Shown here: one piece after another, positions 1 to 8,331 of the stretch
Layout of the letters: every line of letters starts with the position of its first letter
How positions within the stretch are numbered: the stretch's first letter is position 1
DNA from: an uncultured Burkholderiales bacterium
GTDB lineage: Bacteria; Pseudomonadota; Gammaproteobacteria; Burkholderiales; Burkholderiaceae_C
Assembly (NCBI GenBank): GCA_903910745.1
Contig: CAIWAO010000019.1
Location: 66,018-112,820 of the forward strand
Direction of reading: 5' to 3'
Length of the DNA stretch: 46,803 nt
The notes under the pieces: generated by a model
The model's database searches: none
Told to the model about the DNA's origin: nothing
The model's input: only the letters and a program-made list of their open reading frames with translations
Made by a program: the position numbers and the translations under genes

Positions 1-596
1 ATCACCATGGCGTGACGCTGTGCATTAGATTTAGTCACAACAGTTAAGTGCTTTTTAGGTCTTGATTGAGCAAGTTTAAAAGCATAACGAATCACCCGCT
101 CTACACCTACTCGAGTTAGCACAGATACATCAGTGGCAACCTCGGTTGGATGCCCCTGATGCACTCGACCGCCAACACCTGCATATTCCCCCTCAGAATT
201 CTCTCTCACAATTATCCAATCTAAATCTTTAGATTCGCAGCGTTTAAGTGGTGCATCAATACCTCGCAATATTTTTGTTGGCCTTACATTTGCATACTGG
301 TCAAATCCTTGACAAATTTTCAACCTTAAACCCCACAATGTAATGTGGTCCGGTATGTGGGGATCCCCTGCTGAACCAAATAAAATTGCATCCTTGGATT
401 TCAAGGCCTCTAGACCATCTGCAGGCATCATCTCCCCGTGAGCACGGTACCAGTCCCCGCCCCACTTAAATGTCTCAAAATCAAACTTAAAACTTCCCAA
501 GTGTTCAGCAAGTACCCTTAATACTTCTTCTCCTGCTGGTACAACCTCTTGACCAATACCGTCTCCTGGAATACAGGCTATTTTGTAAGTTTTCAA
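1..596 (-). CDS. Tartrate/D-malate dehydrogenase family protein (3' end outside the window)
   Basis: This is an NAD-dependent beta-decarboxylating dehydrogenase of the isocitrate/isopropylmalate superfamily, closest by eye to the tartrate dehydrogenase/D-malate dehydrogenase branch. About 198 of an expected roughly 360 residues are visible, because the gene runs off the left edge. The N-terminus reads MKTYKIACIPGDGIGQEV, the family dinucleotide-binding start. VRENSEGEYAG is the substrate loop and VTKSNAQRHAMV supplies the Lys/Asn pair typical of the family. I chose the TTG start at 596 because GAGGG lies at a suitable distance upstream and the protein then begins right at the conserved strand. 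The exact substrate cannot be fixed from this fragment. It is divergent from the 8-oxoguanine deaminase gene, with 215 bp between them that hold no other gene. Confidence 0.85.
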   Translation of the reverse strand, partial: MKTYKIACIPGDGIGQEVVPAGEEVLRVLAEHLGSFKFDFETFKWGGDWYRAHGEMMPADGLEALKSKDAILFGSAGDPHIPDHITLWGLRLKICQGFDQYANVRPTKILRGIDAPLKRCESKDLDWIIVRENSEGEYAGVGGRVHQGHPTEVATDVSVLTRVGVERVIRYAFKLAQSRPKKHLTVVTKSNAQRHAMV

Positions 597-811
597 GTTT
601 TTCCCTCAATTTAACTGTTTTAACCATTAGATTGTGCCCAATTTTGGGGTTCGTAGATGTTAAAGAAAAAACAAATATTAGCAATGAGTGAAAATGGGTA
701 GTTGAAATGGGTAGTGAAAATTAAAAAATTCATCAATTCACCAATAGACACTCCAAGAAGGGAGAAGATTTCAATATACTTTACCATCACTTACATTGAC
801 CAGATAGACTT

Positions 812-2206
812 ATGCCAACCTTACTTATTTACAAAGCCAGTTGTATTGCAACTCAAGATGATTCTCAAACTGAACTTAAAAACGCTTCAATTTTGATAGA
901 AAACGGATTGATCAAGAGGATCATTCACGAGAATGAAAATATTGAGGATTTATTAAGTAGCGTAGATGAGGTGATTGATGCGAGCAAGCATATTGTGATT
1001 CCTGGACTTGTCAACACTCACCACCATATGGTTCAGTCACTTACCCGTGCAATCCCGGGTGTACAAAGCTCAGAATTATTTTCTTGGCTAAAGGGCCTGT
1101 ACCCGATCTGGGCTGGACTGACGCCGGAGATGGTACGTGTATCCAACCAGATAGCCATGATCGAGCTTTTAATGTCTGGTTGCACTACAACAAGTGACCA
1201 CCTCTACATTTACCCAAATGGAATTAGGCTAGAAGACAGCATCGAAGCAGCTCAATTGTGCGGCATTCGATTTGTAGCAAGTCGGGGAAGCATGAGCGTC
1301 GGGCAAAGCCAGGGAGGACTCCCACCAGACCGAGTGGTCGAGGATGAGTCCTTCATCCTTAAGGAGACCCAACGATTGATTGAAACTTGGCACAACCCCA
1401 GTCACGGCTCAATGCTGCAAGTTGCCGTGGCTCCTTGTTCACCCTTTACAGTGAGCAAAAATTTGATGTTGGAGTCGGCCAAGCTTGCACGTAGCTTTGG
1501 GGTCAGAATGCATACCCATTTGGCTGAGAACGATCATGATGTTTTATATACTCAGGAAAAATTTAACTGCACCCCAGCCCAATATGCAGAGGAGCTAGGT
1601 TGGGTGGGAGATGATGTCTGGCACGCACACTGCGTCAAATTAGATGATGCAGGTACTTATCTTTTCGCAAAAACACAAACTGGTATTGCTCACTGCCCCT
1701 GCAGTAACATGCGCCTATCCAGTGGAATATTGCCTCTCAGAAAGCTCCTAGATGCTGGCGTACCTGTTGGCCTTGGAGTTGACGGAAGTGCTAGTAATGA
1801 CGCAGGGAATCTTCTAAACGAGGCCAGGCAAGCTATGCTGCTTGCAAGAGTATTAAAGGCACTTGAGCCTATGGGCTGTGATCCCGGTCCCAAAGAGATG
1901 ACGCCAAGAGACTCACTCAAAATTGGCACTAGAGGAGGAGCAAAAGTCTTAGGAAGAAACGATATTGGTCAAATCAAGGTCGGCTACTGTGCAGACATTG
2001 CTATGTATAGAACAGATACCCTTGCGATGGCCGGAGCTGCAGTTCACGACCCGGTTGGTGCACTTCTTCTTTGCTCTAGCATGCAAACTGATTTCACCGT
2101 GGTGAACGGACGTGTATTAGTCCGAAATGGTCATTTTGTACCCTACGAAATACAACCTCTAATTGAGCGTCACAACCAACTCGCTAAAACTCTAGCAGGT
2201 ATTTAA
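812..2206 (+). CDS. 8-oxoguanine deaminase-like amidohydrolase
   Basis: A 464-residue cytosolic amidohydrolase of the COG0402 deaminase family. The closest match by eye is 8-oxoguanine deaminase, which converts 8-oxoguanine to urate and ammonia. The TIM-barrel metal ligands are visible: NTHHHM near residues 68-73, MHTHLAEN near 233, HAHC near 270, and Asp in GLGVDGSASND near 320. The stretch CTTTSDHLYIYPNG is characteristic of the 8-oxoguanine deaminase branch rather than of guanine deaminase or chlorohydrolases. The ATG at 812 is used; an overlapping reading frame starting at 702 is a shadow. It lies beside urate hydroxylase, so its product would feed directly into the urate pathway. Guanine deaminase activity remains an alternative. 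Confidence 0.88.
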   Translation: MPTLLIYKASCIATQDDSQTELKNASILIENGLIKRIIHENENIEDLLSSVDEVIDASKHIVIPGLVNTHHHMVQSLTRAIPGVQSSELFSWLKGLYPIWAGLTPEMVRVSNQIAMIELLMSGCTTTSDHLYIYPNGIRLEDSIEAAQLCGIRFVASRGSMSVGQSQGGLPPDRVVEDESFILKETQRLIETWHNPSHGSMLQVAVAPCSPFTVSKNLMLESAKLARSFGVRMHTHLAENDHDVLYTQEKFNCTPAQYAEELGWVGDDVWHAHCVKLDDAGTYLFAKTQTGIAHCPCSNMRLSSGILPLRKLLDAGVPVGLGVDGSASNDAGNLLNEARQAMLLARVLKALEPMGCDPGPKEMTPRDSLKIGTRGGAKVLGRNDIGQIKVGYCADIAMYRTDTLAMAGAAVHDPVGALLLCSSMQTDFTVVNGRVLVRNGHFVPYEIQPLIERHNQLAKTLAGI

Positions 2207-2229
2207 GCTAATGAAGTTGGGGGAAGACG

Positions 2230-3456
2230 TTAGTGACTGGTATCTGCACCTGAGTTAAACCAAGCAGCCAATAAGTCTCTTTCCTCTTGAGTAATGCCAG
2301 TAGCATTATTCATGGGCATTTGCTTGAGTGTTACGGCTTGGAGGTAGATATTTTGTGCATTCTTGGCCACATTTTCTGGTGAGTCTAAGCGTACATTCTT
2401 CATCTGAACCGCCGCGCCGTGGCAGGTATAACACCTAGTCTCAAATATATGCTGCACCTGGGAGTACGTAACGGACTTTTGTTCTTTTGTGCTTGCAAGC
2501 CTTAAGGCCCCCTCGGATTGCGGCCTCAAGGTGTAAATCACCGCCAAAATTCCGATTAAGCCAATCACCGCGAAAGGCCAAGGATTAGAGGCTCTTTGGT
2601 TAAGATAGGCGTGCCTTTGAACAAAATATTGCCTAATTAATGCACCGCACACCATCATAAAAAACAAGACTAATGCCGGGTGATCATTGGAATACAAGAA
2701 ATGGTAATGATTTGACAGCATTGCAAACAAGACTGGCAATGTGAAATAAGTATTATGAACACTACGCTGTTTACCTCTTTTACCATGTATCGCTAGTGCG
2801 CTTGGGTTATAGGGCTGGCCAGATGTCATCACACTGACAACCGTTTTCTGCCCAGGAATGATCCAAAAGAACACATTTGCGCTCATTGCGGTTGCAATCG
2901 ATGCTCCCACAATAAGGAATGCAGCGCGACCAGCAAAGAGTTGACATGAAATGTAACAAAAGATACCGACGACACAGACCATCACCAGACCAATGTAGAG
3001 CTCAGAGCGCTGTTTAAAACCAAAAATTCGACAAACATTGTTATAAATTAACCAAAATCCAATTAGAAAACCAAGAGCTGCAAGTCCGGCTTGCAACCCG
3101 CTCCAGGTCATTAAAGATTTGTCAACTAAAAATGTTTCGGCGTTGAATAAGTACAAAACTGTAAATAAAGCGAAACCACTTAAAAAAGTACTGTAGGCTT
3201 CCCAGTAAAACCAGTGCAGATCGGAGTCGATAGCTTTTGGGGCGACCATGTATTTTTGGGGGTTGTAAAAGCCGCCCCCATGTACCGCCCAAAGCGCTCC
3301 GTCCACGCCTTTTTCTTTCAAATCGAGCGCAGTTGGCTTAATCAAATTATTGTCTAAAAAAACAAAGTAAAACGATGAGCCAATCCAGGCAATCACAGTA
3401 ATGACGTGCAACCAACGAAGTAAAAGGTTGGCCCAATCAAAAAGATAAGCTTCCAT
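2230..3456 (-). CDS. puuD: Urate hydroxylase PuuD (membrane urate oxidase with cytochrome c tail)
   Basis: An integral membrane urate oxidase that converts urate to 5-hydroxyisourate and passes electrons to a cytochrome instead of making peroxide. The protein begins MEAYLFDWANLLLRWLHV, has about eight hydrophobic spans up to residue ~320, and ends in a small cytochrome c domain with the haem site CYTCH at about residues 342-346 and a likely axial Met near 380 (QMPM). Length, about 408 residues, matches the family. A TTG two codons upstream could also start it, but the ATG at 3456 matches the family N-terminus; neither has a clear Shine-Dalgarno. It is followed leftward, across 23 bp, by the convergent deaminase gene. 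UraH, the next enzyme in the pathway, is encoded upstream on the same strand. Confidence 0.92.
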   Translation of the reverse strand: MEAYLFDWANLLLRWLHVITVIAWIGSSFYFVFLDNNLIKPTALDLKEKGVDGALWAVHGGGFYNPQKYMVAPKAIDSDLHWFYWEAYSTFLSGFALFTVLYLFNAETFLVDKSLMTWSGLQAGLAALGFLIGFWLIYNNVCRIFGFKQRSELYIGLVMVCVVGIFCYISCQLFAGRAAFLIVGASIATAMSANVFFWIIPGQKTVVSVMTSGQPYNPSALAIHGKRGKQRSVHNTYFTLPVLFAMLSNHYHFLYSNDHPALVLFFMMVCGALIRQYFVQRHAYLNQRASNPWPFAVIGLIGILAVIYTLRPQSEGALRLASTKEQKSVTYSQVQHIFETRCYTCHGAAVQMKNVRLDSPENVAKNAQNIYLQAVTLKQMPMNNATGITQEERDLLAAWFNSGADTSH

Positions 3457-3469
3457 GAACAAAAATTCA

Positions 3470-3485
3470 AATCACAGGTGTGATT
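3470..3485. promoter_or_regulatory. Inverted repeat just upstream of puuD
   Basis: AATCAC-AGGT-GTGATT is a perfect 6-bp inverted repeat with a 4-bp spacer, starting 14 bp before the puuD start codon. The position suits an operator or a leader hairpin. I do not recognise a specific regulator for it. Confidence 0.3.
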
Positions 3486-3631
3486 AGCCTTTGATGTTTT
3501 AAGTGCCCTATACCACTGCGGAGACTGTAGAGGGTGATTTGTCGTGCCTTAGAGCTGTGAAAATTAAGCTCTAGTATTTGTTATTCCCCGTTACGACTTC
3601 AATGCCTTAAGTGTAACCAATTACTTGAGGT

Positions 3632-3985
3632 TCAAGAACCACGATAAGTGGAATAACTCCATGGACTTACTAAGAGTGGCACGTGGTAATGTTCATCTGG
3701 ATTAGCGATTCCAAAGTCTAAGTTCACAATATCCAAGAAAGTAGGCTCTTTAAGGACCACGCCGCGAGATTTGAAATATTCTTTAACCCCAAAGCTTAGC
3801 CTGTACATACCCATCTTAAGCTCACTGTGCTGATAAAGCAGTCCATCAGGATTTCTTCCGTCTGAGTTAAGGAAAACAGATTTAACTAATTCGTAGCCCG
3901 TGGAGGCGTGAACGTACAAAGAAACACTCATCCCCGCTGCTGGACATCCGTGCATCGTGTCTAATACGTGAGTGCTGAGTCCCAT
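3632..3985 (-). CDS. uraH: 5-hydroxyisourate hydrolase (transthyretin-like)
   Basis: A 117-residue transthyretin-related protein that hydrolyses 5-hydroxyisourate to OHCU, the step after PuuD. The N-terminal signature LSTHVLDTMHGCPAAGM carries the active-site His, and the protein ends with the diagnostic YRGS tetrapeptide preceded by YHVPLLVSPWSYSTYRG. It has no signal peptide, so it acts in the cytoplasm. It is transcribed in the same direction as puuD with 175 bp between them, and is divergent from puuE across 77 bp containing a 16-bp perfect palindrome. Start: ATG at 3985, with only a weak AAAGA upstream. Confidence 0.95.
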   Translation of the reverse strand: MGLSTHVLDTMHGCPAAGMSVSLYVHASTGYELVKSVFLNSDGRNPDGLLYQHSELKMGMYRLSFGVKEYFKSRGVVLKEPTFLDIVNLDFGIANPDEHYHVPLLVSPWSYSTYRGS

Positions 3986-4027
3986 AAAATTGATCTTTCG
4001 TTAAGGGCTGAAGTTAGTTTAGCTCTG

Positions 4028-4043
4028 AAATTGTATACAATTT
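4028..4043. promoter_or_regulatory. Perfect 16-bp palindrome, putative operator between uraH and puuE
   Basis: AAATTGTATACAATTT is a perfect palindrome located between the divergent uraH and puuE starts. Its core TTGTATACAA resembles operators of GntR-family (FadR/VanR type) regulators, which often control catabolic genes; the regulator assignment is inference. It overlaps the best -35-like hexamer for puuE (TTGTAT 4031-4036), with TATACT at 4053-4058. Confidence 0.5.
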
Positions 4044-4062
4044 TCTAATATTTATACTTCAA

Positions 4063-4998
4063 ATGACTTACGATTCAACTCTTCCCTACCCCAGAGACCT
4101 AAAAGGCTACGGCAAAACCCCTCCAAATCCAAACTGGCCAGGAGGAGCTAGAGTTGCAATTCAGTTTGTCCTCAATTATGAGGAGGGCGGCGAAAACAGC
4201 GTCCTACACGGCGACAAGGCAAGTGAGCAATTTTTGTCCGAGATGTTCAATCCGCCGGCCTTCAACGATCGCCATCTAAGCATGGAAGGAATTTACGAAT
4301 ACGGCTCAAGAGTTGGGGTTTGGAGGATATTAAAAGAATTCGAGAAAAGGAACCTACCACTTACTGTATTTGGGGTCAGCATGGCGCTACAAAGGTATCC
4401 CGAGTTGACTCAAGCCTTTTGTGAATTGGGGCATGAAATCGCCTGTCACAGTTGGCGATGGATACATTACCAAGATATGGCGGAACAAGAAGAGCGAGAG
4501 CACATTGCAAAAGGCGTGGAGATCATTAAAACATTGACAGGAAACGCACCTCTTGGTTGGTATACCGGGCGCGATAGTCCTCGCACCAGACGTCTATTAG
4601 TGGATCATGGAGGTTTCGAGTACGACAGCGATTATTACGGCGATGATTTACCTTTTTGGATGAGAGTTAAAAAGACCTCAGGAGTTACCGTGCCCCATTT
4701 GGTGGTTCCATACACGCTTGATGTCAATGACATGAGATTCGCCTTGCCACAAGGCTACTCACAAGCGCATGACTTTTATATTTACTTAAAAGATACATTT
4801 GATGTGTTGTACGCTGAAGGCTCGGAGTCTCCTAAAATGATGAGTGTAGGTATGCACTGCAGGTTACTTGGTAGACCGGGTCGCATCGTGGCTCTTCAAA
4901 AATTTCTGGACTACGTTGCTGAGAAAAAAGATGTATGGGTCTGCAGACGCATAGACATAGCCAATCACTGGAAAGAACATTTCCCTTTTAGCGAATAA
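4063..4998 (+). CDS. puuE: Allantoinase PuuE (polysaccharide-deacetylase type)
   Basis: A 311-residue cofactor-independent allantoinase that opens allantoin to allantoate. It belongs to the NodB/polysaccharide deacetylase fold, not to the metal-dependent AllB family. Typical PuuE signatures are visible: PYPRDLKGYGKTPPNPNWP at the N-terminus, VLNYEEGGENS at about residues 37-47, CHSWRWIHYQDM near 130, and YTGRDSPRTRRLL near 165. The stop codon is 7 bp before the UraD fusion gene, so the two are certainly co-transcribed. No Shine-Dalgarno is seen before the ATG, and the nearest -10-like element is only about 5 bp upstream, so the message may be leaderless or start from another promoter. Confidence 0.95.
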   Translation: MTYDSTLPYPRDLKGYGKTPPNPNWPGGARVAIQFVLNYEEGGENSVLHGDKASEQFLSEMFNPPAFNDRHLSMEGIYEYGSRVGVWRILKEFEKRNLPLTVFGVSMALQRYPELTQAFCELGHEIACHSWRWIHYQDMAEQEEREHIAKGVEIIKTLTGNAPLGWYTGRDSPRTRRLLVDHGGFEYDSDYYGDDLPFWMRVKKTSGVTVPHLVVPYTLDVNDMRFALPQGYSQAHDFYIYLKDTFDVLYAEGSESPKMMSVGMHCRLLGRPGRIVALQKFLDYVAEKKDVWVCRRIDIANHWKEHFPFSE

Positions 4999-5005
4999 AA
5001 AACTG

Positions 5006-6781
5006 ATGAGATTAACCCTTGAACAATTAAATAATGCCTCAGATACGGCCGCCTCGTCCATGCTCAAGGGTATCTATGAGCACTCTGACTGGATTGCAGA
5101 AATCTCTATTACCCAAAGGCCTTTCAAAACTTTGGCAGGATTGAAATATGCAATGATGCAGGCCGTCTCGAAGGCCTCTAAGGACTCTAAACTCAGCCTA
5201 CTAAAGGCACATCCAGAGCTCGCAGGCAAAGCAATGGTAAACAACGCTTTAACTTCAGAATCCAAAAACGAACAAACCAAGTCAGGATTGACGCATTGCA
5301 GCGAGGAAGAATTTCAGCGCATCCAAACTTTAAACACAACTTACAACCATAAATTTGGTTGGCCGTTCATACTTGCAGTAAGGGGGCCTAGGGGCACTGG
5401 TCTAAGTAGAGCTCAAATCATAGAAACTTTTGAAAGAAGAGTTAGCGGCTCCCACGAGTTTGAATTTGAGGAGTGTCTTAGGCAGGTTCACCGCATTGCT
5501 GAGCTAAGGCTTAACGATAAGTTTGACTTTATTCCCGCCCTTGGCAACGAAGTCTGGGATTGGCACGAGGCTTTATCAACCCATAGCGATCCTGGATTCA
5601 AAGAAAACAAGCAACTCACGGTCACCTATCTCACACAAGCTCACCAAAATTGCGCCAAAGATATTAAACAACTCATGTTGGGATGCGGATTTGATTCAGT
5701 TCACATAGACGCAGTTGGAAACGTAGTGGGCAGGTATTTAGCTAAGTCGCACGACTCGCAGTCGAAGTTTTTGATGACTGGGAGTCACTATGACACAGTT
5801 CGCAACGGCGGAAAATTTGATGGGCGTCTGGGTATATTTGTTCCTATTATGTGCGTACGCGAGTTGTCCAGGTCTGGCACGCGACTAAGAGAAGGTATCG
5901 AAGTCGTCGCTTTTGCAGAAGAGGAAGGACAGCGCTACTCAGCCACCTTTTTAGGATCTGGTGCTTTGGTGGGAGCATTTGATCCCAATTGGCTAAGTCA
6001 AAACGACGTAGACGGTATCTCCATGTTAGACGCTATGAAACAAGCTGGGTTAGACATTTCGGAGATCGCAAACCTGAGACGCGATCCAAGCCAATACAGT
6101 GGTTTTATTGAGGTTCATATCGAGCAAGGTCCAGTCCTTAACGAGCTTGGACTACCCTTAGGCGTTGTGACCTCAATTAACGGCAGCGTTCGCTATATGG
6201 TAGAAATCAAAGGGGTAGCCGCGCACGCTGGAACTACGCCCATGGATAGAAGACAAGACGCGCTTTGCGCTGCCAGTGAACTCGCGCTTTACATGGAGCA
6301 AAGAGCCAAGGAGGATACCCACAGTGTCGCCACGATAGGTCAGATGAACATACCTAGTGGATCTATCAACGTGATCCCAGGTCTATGTAAATTCTCCATG
6401 GATATGAGGGCGCCAAGCGATATTCAAAAGGATAAACTGGCAGGTGATATTCTTAGAAAGCTTGAAGAAATATGCTCTAGACGCAGGCTCACCTATACAC
6501 TTAATGAAACTCTAAGAATAAACGCAGCCCCGAGCGCCCCAGATTGGCAAAACTATTGGGAAAAAGCTGTTAACTCTGTTGGACTGCCGATTCATAAAAT
6601 GCCAAGCGGAGCGGGTCATGATGCAATGAAAATTCATGAGATCATGCCTCAAGCAATGCTTTTTGTGAGAGGAGAAAACTCTGGTATCAGTCACAACCCC
6701 TTAGAGAGCACAACCAGCGACGATATCCAACTTGGTGTTGAAGCATTTATGGATTTGCTTATGAGTGCCTGTAACTCTTAA
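5006..6781 (+). CDS. Bifunctional OHCU decarboxylase / allantoate amidohydrolase fusion (UraD-AllC)
   Basis: A 591-residue two-domain enzyme. Residues ~1-170 are an OHCU decarboxylase (UraD), which makes (S)-allantoin; the catalytic His is in KAHPELAGK (His69), and FGWPFILAVRG is the conserved substrate-pocket strand. Residues ~175-591 form an M20-type allantoate amidohydrolase: GSHYDTV, GGKFDGRLG, EEEGQRY, EVHIEQGPVL and GAGHDAM supply the two-metal ligands. All expected ligands are present, unlike the neighbouring M20 gene. The fusion joins steps on either side of allantoinase, whose gene lies 7 bp upstream. The product of the second step is ureidoglycine plus ammonia and CO2. The start is the ATG that matches the UraD N-terminus. 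The domain calls are firm; coupled activity is inference. Confidence 0.93.
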   Translation: MRLTLEQLNNASDTAASSMLKGIYEHSDWIAEISITQRPFKTLAGLKYAMMQAVSKASKDSKLSLLKAHPELAGKAMVNNALTSESKNEQTKSGLTHCSEEEFQRIQTLNTTYNHKFGWPFILAVRGPRGTGLSRAQIIETFERRVSGSHEFEFEECLRQVHRIAELRLNDKFDFIPALGNEVWDWHEALSTHSDPGFKENKQLTVTYLTQAHQNCAKDIKQLMLGCGFDSVHIDAVGNVVGRYLAKSHDSQSKFLMTGSHYDTVRNGGKFDGRLGIFVPIMCVRELSRSGTRLREGIEVVAFAEEEGQRYSATFLGSGALVGAFDPNWLSQNDVDGISMLDAMKQAGLDISEIANLRRDPSQYSGFIEVHIEQGPVLNELGLPLGVVTSINGSVRYMVEIKGVAAHAGTTPMDRRQDALCAASELALYMEQRAKEDTHSVATIGQMNIPSGSINVIPGLCKFSMDMRAPSDIQKDKLAGDILRKLEEICSRRRLTYTLNETLRINAAPSAPDWQNYWEKAVNSVGLPIHKMPSGAGHDAMKIHEIMPQAMLFVRGENSGISHNPLESTTSDDIQLGVEAFMDLLMSACNS

Positions 6782-6866
6782 AGATTTCTTATTTTCCTAA
6801 CCTATTTCCATTTGGGTCGCACCAAGTAATCCTCTTAAATAACACGTATAAAAAACAGAGCAAATT

Positions 6867-8123
6867 ATGTCTAAAGATAAAAACAATTACGACCAGCTTG
6901 ACGCTTGGATTGATGCTCACTTTAGTGAACAGGTTGAATTTTTAACTGAACTTGTGAAAGTGCCAACCGATACCCCGCCTGGCAACAACGCTCCCCACGC
7001 GGAGAGAACCGCAAAATTACTTGAGCATTACGGCATGAACGCCAAGAAGATTTCAATTCCAGCCGACATTGTTAAAAAAGCTGGCTTAGAGTCAATCACA
7101 AATCTTATCGTTCGTCGAGAATACTCTGATGGACCAACGATAGCTTTAAATGCGCACGGAGATGTTGTTCCACCAGGAGAAGGTTGGAGCTTTGATCCTT
7201 ACGGTGCACAAGTTGTTGATGGCGTGATGTACGGGCGAGCTACAGCAGTCAGCAAATGTGATTTCTCAACATATACCTTCGCTGTACGTGCGCTTGAATC
7301 ATTGCAATTAAAACTGCACGGTAATGTTGAACTTCATTTCACATATGACGAGGAATTTGGAGGAGAGCTTGGGCCGGGTTGGCTCCTCAGTCATAAACTC
7401 ACCAAGCCAGACCTAATGATCGCTGCTGGCTTTAGCTACCAAGTTATCACGGCTCACAATGGTTGTCTCCAATTGGAGGTGACGGTACACGGACAAATGG
7501 CCCACGCAGCCATCCCAGATTCAGGCGTTGACGCATTACAGGGGGCTCTCCCCATTATGCAAAAACTCTACGAACAAAATTTCTTGTATAAAAAGATCAC
7601 ATCTGAGGTCGAAGGAATCACGCACCCCTATTTGAATATTGGCAAAATTGATGCTGGCACCAACACAAACGTCATTCCAGGTAAGGTTGTATTCAAGCTA
7701 GACAGAAGAATGATTCCTGAGGAAGATCCAGCAGTAGTTGAAGAGAGTTTACGGGAGCTTATTACGCAAAGCGTTGCGGATTACAACAAAGCTTTGGAGC
7801 CCAACAAACATATTCGTGTGGATATCAAGCGAATACTTCTTGCAAGAAGCATGCGTCCTTTAGATGGCAATAAGCCATTAGTTCAAGCTATACAAAAACA
7901 TGCAAAAGACGTTTTGCATGAAGAAATTCCAGCGCTTGGTACACCCTTGTATACCGACGTTCGTTTGTACACCGAGCACGGCATACCTGGGGTAATTTAC
8001 GGTGCTGGACCTAGAACAGTTCTTGAGTCTCATGCAAAACGCGCAGACGAAAGATTGGTCCTGAGTGATTTAAAGGCGGCAACCAAAATTATTGCTCGAA
8101 CACTTTTGGATTTGTTGGCCTAA
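6867..8123 (+). CDS. M20-family amidohydrolase/peptidase with a non-canonical metal site
   Basis: A 418-residue cytosolic protein of the M20 (ArgE/DapE/carboxypeptidase G2) fold. Visible landmarks are AHGDVV (His97, Asp99), TYDEEFGGE (Glu162/163, catalytic base region), the dimerisation-domain His in GQMAHAAIP (His213) and the C-terminal ligand in ESHAKRADER. The usual bridging-Asp motif GRGxxDxKG is replaced by GRATAVSKCD (residues 123-132), and the usual downstream acidic ligand (GEP context) is AAGFSYQ. It sits 85 bp after the UraD-AllC gene and before the importer, so it may act on ureidoglycine, ureidoglycolate or a related carbamoyl compound. No AllA-type ureidoglycolate lyase is seen in the window. 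Substrate unknown. Confidence 0.8.
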   Translation: MSKDKNNYDQLDAWIDAHFSEQVEFLTELVKVPTDTPPGNNAPHAERTAKLLEHYGMNAKKISIPADIVKKAGLESITNLIVRREYSDGPTIALNAHGDVVPPGEGWSFDPYGAQVVDGVMYGRATAVSKCDFSTYTFAVRALESLQLKLHGNVELHFTYDEEFGGELGPGWLLSHKLTKPDLMIAAGFSYQVITAHNGCLQLEVTVHGQMAHAAIPDSGVDALQGALPIMQKLYEQNFLYKKITSEVEGITHPYLNIGKIDAGTNTNVIPGKVVFKLDRRMIPEEDPAVVEESLRELITQSVADYNKALEPNKHIRVDIKRILLARSMRPLDGNKPLVQAIQKHAKDVLHEEIPALGTPLYTDVRLYTEHGIPGVIYGAGPRTVLESHAKRADERLVLSDLKAATKIIARTLLDLLA

Positions 8124-8183
8124 TCCCTGAACTTAGAATGCTCAAGATTGAAAGTCGTTTTAGATTGGGTTTTTTGGATCAAT

Positions 8184-8253
8184 AGCACCAATGAATACGA
8201 GCATAAAGTATGCATATGGTGCATTAATTACTAAAAAATTTGAATTTGCACCA
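8184..8253. promoter_or_regulatory. Cluster of GCACCA/TGGTGC half-sites (NtrC-like) upstream of the importer
   Basis: Three half-sites occur: AGCACCA at 8184-8190, TGGTGCA at 8217-8223 and TGCACCA at 8247-8253. The last two are perfect inverted copies 23 bp apart. Their sequence matches one arm of the NtrC consensus TGCACY-N5-RGTGCA, but none has a good second arm, so they may be weak NtrC sites or belong to another regulator. They lie about 35-100 bp before the sigma-54-like promoter at 8281. Confidence 0.4.
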
Positions 8254-8280
8254 TTTTGAAGGATTAACTCTCGTCAAAAT

Positions 8281-8296
8281 GGGCATCCTTGTTGCT
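8281..8296 (+). promoter_or_regulatory. Sigma-54-like promoter of the ABC importer
   Basis: GGGCATCCTTGTTGCT carries the invariant GG-N10-GC spacing (GG 8282-8283, GC 8294-8295) and matches TGGCACG-N4-TTGCW at 9 of the 12 specified positions, including the full TTGCT -12 element. The predicted transcription start is near 8307, leaving a short leader before the ATG at 8332, with AGGAG just before it. Confidence 0.55.
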
Positions 8297-8331
8297 AAAC
8301 TAGTCTTTATATTTATCCAGGAGCCAATCAA

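Noticed and set aside
702-896. 64-codon frame upstream of and overlapping the 8-oxoguanine deaminase gene
   Set aside because: Overlaps the start of a clear gene in another frame, has no recognisable protein features and no family match by eye.
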